DNA of 64,000 bases, taken from contig OZ234495.1 in NCBI GenBank assembly GCA_965153455.1, positions 3,038,001 through 3,102,000 of the forward strand, given 5' to 3'. Every line of letters begins with the position of its first letter. Position 1 is the stretch's first letter. This document shows, piece by piece, positions 58,817 through 64,000 of the stretch. The DNA comes from Sphagnum compactum. Its lineage: Eukaryota > Bryophyta > Sphagnopsida > Sphagnales. Position numbers and translations under genes: made by a program. The notes under the pieces were generated by a model. That model worked only from the letters and a program-made list of their open reading frames with translations. It made no database searches and was not told the DNA's origin.

Positions 58817-61800
58817 ATTTATCTATTTATTTGACACGAAGGACTTGATTCCATTGCAAAGAAAAAATGTACATTACAAAACCAAAGGAGGATCCACCTC
58901 GGCCAAGAAACTAAAAGACCAACCAGATCAAGTAATATTAATGATCAACTTAGGTAATTGGTAACACCATCTGATTTTTTGGCCATCCCTGGAATAAAAC
59001 GTGAAGTGAGGTCCCCAAAGTTTATAAAAAAAACTTTAAGCACTTGCCTTGAACTGATGGGACTTTCTCAATGCTATGTAATGTCTTCTACCATTCTAAT
59101 CTCCCATAAGCTATCAAACCTTCCAAAACAATTGACCTATCCTAAATTACATCTCAACTTGTGACTAAAAATTGACTCATTTCTCATAATCCAAATTGTC
59201 CAAAGAACTATGCTCCCCAATAAGGTCCAAATTGCATTGTGAACTGCTTATATAGTTTTAGAAACTTTTTGTTGAAAATGCATATATTGTTGTAAGTCCA
59301 ACAACTTCATTCTGCCATTGTTGGCTAGTGGGTTCTTGAGTCAGTAGATGATGGTCATGGCCCATGACCATGCAGTCTTACGTTGGGGGTAATTGTAAAA
59401 TCGATGGATCAAGGATTTAAGTGTTCCCAAATCACGAATTGGGCACATAAAATCAATGCTCAAGTTTGATTGAGCTCTCCATACATTGATTGCGACTGCC
59501 TTGTGAATAATTGACCACAAAACCCCATGTCTTTTTAAACTCAGTTTGGTCACCACAAATCCTTCTATTTTACTTTAAATGAACTAGGTAAAGTGGGAGC
59601 CCACTTCTCTGGTATGTTTCTAGTAAAGGAAGTTCTTTTGCTGAATAGTTTACAACTTTTCTTTGATGTGTAGTGCAGAAGAGTGGACCTATCCCTTGAT
59701 TTTCACCAAGTGGGATTAAACTATATCATGGACAATTTGCCATAGAACATATGGAAGGTGGTTTTGCTAAAGCCTTTTTTGGTGGAGATCACTCGTACCT
59801 ACTTTCATGTGCCTCTAATTGCCAAGTCCAAGGTAGGTTGAACTTGGTTTTAGTGAGCTACCATAGCTAAGTAAGAGTTGATTTGAAATAATTTGAGGCT
59901 TCCAAGGATGTGGAAAATCTCATTTCTTTCACAAGAGGGGAGATAATCTTCTATAGTGCAAAATATTATTTCATGCATGCTATTGTCATTGGCAAGATAA
60001 ATTCCTATCCATTCCTCCTTTATTATTTGCATGGTAGGGGGATTGAAGCTCAAATAGCCACTAGTCAAGGAGTTTATTCAAAATGCAATCCCATAAGACC
60101 TTTTTGCTTTCATCACATTAAAATGTGTGCTTAACATCTTACGATGGCTGGAATTGTTTGCCTTAAATGTCCCACAAATCTCCAATCCTTCATAGACCAT
60201 GTCTATGCAATTATTTTACCCTAGGGATTGCTATTCCAAATTTTGCACCCTTGAATGTTATGGACCACTAGAGAAGGTATTGAAGATGGAATCTAATAGG
60301 AGTGGGGGGTCCATGGTGAAATGTTTAACCATAGGCTTCTAGGCTTTTGCACTTGTACTCTAAACCCTGGACCCTATAGTTGATATATACCCATGAATTA
60401 ACATCCATTGAAGGCTAGGAATCCATTTCTTGTGCTTTGAAGGTTGGGCTTTGCATATCTTGAATTGCAGTAACAATTTGAGATTGGAGCACCATAATTC
60501 AAACATCATGACTACCCATTTGTTCAAAAGAATAGTGAGAGCCTCTTCAAGGTCAATGATGCTAAACCCTCTAATAATCCATTTAACACAATAATCTATC
60601 CATCTTACCCTTTATATAATGTCATGTTCCTGTCCATTCTATAAAAAGTTGGGCATGGAAGATTTTCATTTCCTTATTACCTTAGAAGAACCAGCTCACA
60701 TGACAATGAAGTATTAGAGTGAAAAATTTAGGATTAAATTAACAATCACTACTTTGAACATTTGGTAGAAAAAAAGACATTTGAAAAAAAAACAAGGACT
60801 TTCCACTCTCAAGGTTTGAGTGTTTTGAAAATGCAAAAACATTTTTTATTTGTGTCAAGCTTTGAGCATGTAAACTTTGCAATTAGTGAAAAATATTCAA
60901 AAAAAATTATGACAATCCAAATTATTATGTTTCCCTTGTGAATTTTCAAACATACAAAAATGCAATTTTAAAGAGTGTCCACTCACTTGGGTGGCTCTTT
61001 TGAAATGACTGTGATTTTACCCTATTGTGACAAGATTTGTTACTTATCACTATTGGGCATCTTGATGCCATGAATGTTGCCATGTAATGTTGCTTGTTTA
61101 CATATTAAAAACCTTTCCAATTATTATGAAGAGGTAGGGTGTTAAAGGGCAACCTTACCTTACCCCCATAGTCTTATGTCAAATGATGGATAGATGGATT
61201 TATTTAGGTGAATTGTTATTATATTGCATCTTGAAACAAAAGCTTGACCATGGTGAAAAACTCCTTTGCAAAACCCATCATGTCTATAATTTTAAGGAGA
61301 AAATTCCAAGAAACCTTATTATATGCTTTTGCAAAGCTTTAGGAATATTAAATCTTGCTTGGATCTTTTGGCCTAATCTATGGTCTCATGTGTCAACAAA
61401 ACATTGTCCAAAATGTACGTTAGTGGTAAAAGTGTTGTTTGATTTGCATCAATAACTTCCATCAACACTAGTTAAAGTGTAATCATAGGGCCTTGGCAAA
61501 AATCTTGTAAGTCACATTGAGTAATGTGATGGGTCTCTAGTTACCTAACTGGGTGGACCAATTTGCCACATAACCAAAGTCCCTATTTACTCAAAAAAGG
61601 TGGTCAAAATTTGGAAATTACAACAAGTTTTCATTAGTTTACATTGAATTCCTCCATATTTTTTCCATGTCATTAATGGAAAATTTAGAGTTTTTATTTC
61701 TTTAAGCATCCAAGCAAAAAAATCATAAAATACTTCTTCCTCCAATATGATGACTTATGAAAAAATGCTCTTGATTAGCCCATTCAAAAGTCCATAAGTA

Positions 61801-63024
61801 TAGTTGAAATATTCAACTCATTATTTATTTTGTTCTTACGCTTCTTTGATATGATATCTTACTAATTTTAAGTCCTTAACACACACCCCATTAGTCAACG
61901 GACCTTAGCATAGTCCACATAGAAATGGTAGTCAGAGGTGTAATCCATGAATTTTGAGTTCAAAAGTTCATGGCTTTTACGACTTAAAAAAATTTGTAAA
62001 ATGATTTTGTGCATCATGTAGATATTCAAGTTAAGATCTTTAAACCAAGTCCATTTTAATAAATTGTAAGACCTGTAAAGCGACATGGGCATTGCAATGG
62101 CAACCACAAGGCATAATTGTTTCGCATGACACCCAAATTGGTTCACCTAACCATGCATTGACCCTACCTTATGTCCATATTCAAGCCAAATTCTTACAAT
62201 GCGTGGTTTTGCCTCATTGAAAAAATGAGTGTTCATTTTCCAATAGGATTATTGTATGACGAACAAAAATTTCCACTTCACATTGTTTCCCCTAATTATG
62301 TATCTTATAGATTTAAGGGTTGGTCTAAGAGGTGAATCTACATTTAGGTACATTTTATCAAGCTTGGCCATAATACATTCTGTTTGTTTCCTACCATTAT
62401 CCCAAGAGGAATGTAGGCTTCTTGTTGACCTCTTTGGTTCCTCAACTTGCAATGATGTTTTGAGACCTTCCCAAACCATTCTTTCATAATTAGATATCAT
62501 CTTCCCACATTTTGAAGTTTTGTCTTCTACCTTTTCCACCATGTTAAAGTCACCTCCAATTATCCATTTGCAGTGCTTAGGGAGGACTTGTTTCAAATGC
62601 TCCCAATGAACACATCTCTTCGCTGCTTCATTAGGGGAAATATAGATGTTGAATAGACCCACATCACCTCCTTACAATCCCTTTAACCTTAGCCATTAAG
62701 GACGGTTATCAAGAGCAATTCCATAGATGGATACTAGCTTTGCCCACCTATAGTCCATGATTATACATCTACCACCCCTTCCTTCCTCCTCTCTATCCTC
62801 ACCATTAAGATTTGCATATCCTAAGGAAACTTCTGCAATCCATGTCATGACATCTTTGCACACTAATTTGCCCAAATTGCTTGCTTTTGTAATTATAAAT
62901 TTGTGTTATTGGAAGAAAATTACATCAACTTTGGGGGTGATTCTTTGGATGTATTATCCTACTTTGAAGGCTTCTTTCTCAAGGTTAAGCCCATGGACAT
63001 TGTATGATAGACATGTAGCTTCAT
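58817..63024 (-). mobile_element. L1-type LINE, ORF2 almost complete but broken
   Basis: Non-LTR retrotransposon relic covering nearly all of ORF2 on the minus strand, in the expected order. The start MKL is at 63024. An endonuclease domain follows, with a VDVIFFQ stretch (about 62930), LGKLV and GYANLNGE, then NIYISPNEA and the catalytic-site motif GGDFNMVE (62557-62534), followed by SSWDNGR. The reverse transcriptase gives RPITLLNVTYKIFAKAL (about 61535-61485) and then DHRLGQK, matching the usual HETIDWAKR block (about 61380). Further on come GFSIIDLEEAL with NKWV (about 60570), SNLKLLLQ, KKWIPSLQWML and MVKHF. The zinc-binding C-terminal domain includes SNLSIDFMCPIRDLGTLKS (59556-59341). 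Stops and frameshifts occur throughout, so it is dead. The 3' part ends in a TAAATAGATAAATAA-like tail (minus strand, near 58817). ORF1 was not recognised above 63024. Confidence 0.88.
62249..62662 (-). pseudogene. LINE endonuclease fragment (longest open part of the LINE)
   Basis: An open stretch of 137 codons inside the LINE that covers the second half of the apurinic-type endonuclease. It shows NIYISPN, a Trp-bearing LKQVLPKHCKW segment, IIGGDFNMVE with the metal-site Asp and Asn, DK and the SSWDNGR and LDKMYLN motifs typical of plant L1 ORF2 proteins. It has no independent start or function. It is open only because few stops have yet accumulated here. The usual SDHxP motif at the end of the domain is not seen. 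Confidence 0.85.
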
Positions 63025-64000
63025 GGCTAATGGTTTGGAATGTGAGGAATCTTGCCAATGGTCATTTCATGTTGTGTATCCCTTGGTGCACGGTAGAATC
63101 CCCATGCATCAAAAAATGTTTGAAGATGTGATGCTCAACTTTTTTTTGATGAATTGGGCTTAACCCCTCTAGCTATTGCTTTGGTAGTGAAAATGTTGTT
63201 TTCTTTTTTTTGTAGATATGGAGGAATCTTCGTTGTTAAGGTGTTTTTCCCTTAATTGCATGCCCAATTTTAGGCCCCAAATTCCTACAACCCTTGAGGG
63301 TGAAAACACATTAAGGTGTTACACTTTGGATGTCCAGGAGTCCATTTTTTACCGTTTAAAAATTTTCAATAGTAGTTTATTCCAATTGATATGTGCAAAT
63401 GATGAAATGGGACTCATGTCAAGAATGAATTCATAGATAAAAACACTATGTTAAAATTTCATGGTTAAGTCTTTGGTATTCAATTTGTTATGGATTTTTA
63501 AAGTTGTACAAAAACACCTATCCAATCAAGAATAAATTAAATAGACTCAATACACTTTGATATAATGTCCTTTATGAATAAATGACTCAATGGTAATATA
63601 ATATTGTGGCAAATTGATATAAAATAAGACAATTTGAAAAGATTTGGTGATTAAATTTTGAGATGTATATCAAGTATGAAGCTTTTGAAGGAAGTCCTTC
63701 ATTTGTTGAAAATAATGATTTAGATGCTCATATTTCAAGTATAAAATTATCATAAAATAAGCTAGAGATGCTTAAATCTTTATGGAAAAACACTTATAAC
63801 ACCTTGCCACATGACCCATTTGATTCAAAATATTTTGTTTTTGCCTGTTTTTGCCATACTTTCCTAGTGTATTTTGTTTCATAATGGATTAAAAATGAAT
63901 TGTCATGATGTGCCATTTTTGTTCCACCCTTGTGTACTTTCACCTTTGAGGTCAACAATGGTTTCAAGAGTGGATATTTCTTTCAGTTGTGATTCTTCAT
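63025..64000. other. sequence upstream of LINE ORF2
   Basis: On the minus strand this is where LINE ORF1 or a 5' UTR would lie, but no RNA-binding or zinc-knuckle motif was recognised. The LINE may be 5'-truncated near 63.1-63.2 kb. The rest is AT-rich without genes. Confidence 0.45.

Noticed and set aside
61183-61455. 90-residue plus-strand open frame
   Set aside because: Antisense to the LINE reverse transcriptase segment with the DHRLGQK block.
62757-63131. 124-residue plus-strand open frame
   Set aside because: It is antisense to the LINE endonuclease start, which has recognisable motifs on the minus strand.

Overview
The window looks like a gene-poor stretch of a large land-plant nuclear genome. 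It is strongly AT-rich and most long frames are closed. The only intact gene I can build is a typical plant phytocyanin with one GT-AG intron. The mobile-element remains are of plant types: an L1-like LINE, a CACTA (En/Spm) element with a 3-bp target duplication, hAT and pogo-like transposase relics, and several MITE-like inverted-repeat elements. Degenerate CCCTAAA/TTTAGGG tracts also fit a plant. I cannot name the species. One intact gene in 64 kb suggests a large genome, such as a gymnosperm, fern or lycophyte, but nothing here decides between them.

Layout. 0-6 kb: AT-rich sequence with a 2.9-kb inverted-repeat pair around a GC-rich, LTR-like insertion, then a 635-bp TIR element. 7-10 kb: decayed coding fragments, all on the minus strand: an unidentified 50-residue C-terminus, a receptor-kinase-like fragment and a long hAT-like transposase relic. 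10-17 kb: low-complexity DNA, microsatellites, telomere-like tracts and a 55-bp-arm hairpin. 16.9-18.7 kb: two compact TIR elements. One carries a captured zinc-knuckle fragment between 25-bp direct repeats; the other holds six 82-bp tandem copies. 19-22 kb: the gene island, with tandem and dispersed repeats, one copy of which lies inside the phytocyanin intron. 22-42 kb: essentially gene-free, with 34-bp and 78-bp satellites, CCTAGG-rich low-complexity DNA and several foldback elements. 42.7-43.2 kb: pogo-like transposase relic. 43.5-52.3 kb: possible large decayed CACTA element with a nested TIR element. 54.7-57.3 kb: well-bounded non-autonomous CACTA element. 58.8-63.0 kb: almost complete but broken L1-type LINE on the minus strand.

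The genes do not form a pathway. The stellacyanin-like phytocyanin is a single secreted, probably GPI-anchored copper protein, and the rest of the window records successive transposon insertion and decay. I did not find a new multi-gene system. The least ordinary items are the small TIR element with a captured zinc-knuckle fragment and 25-bp flanking repeats, the TIR element built round an 82-bp minisatellite, and the nested CACTA-like block. All calls come from reading the sequence; no database search was run, and resemblance to protein families is from memory of those families.
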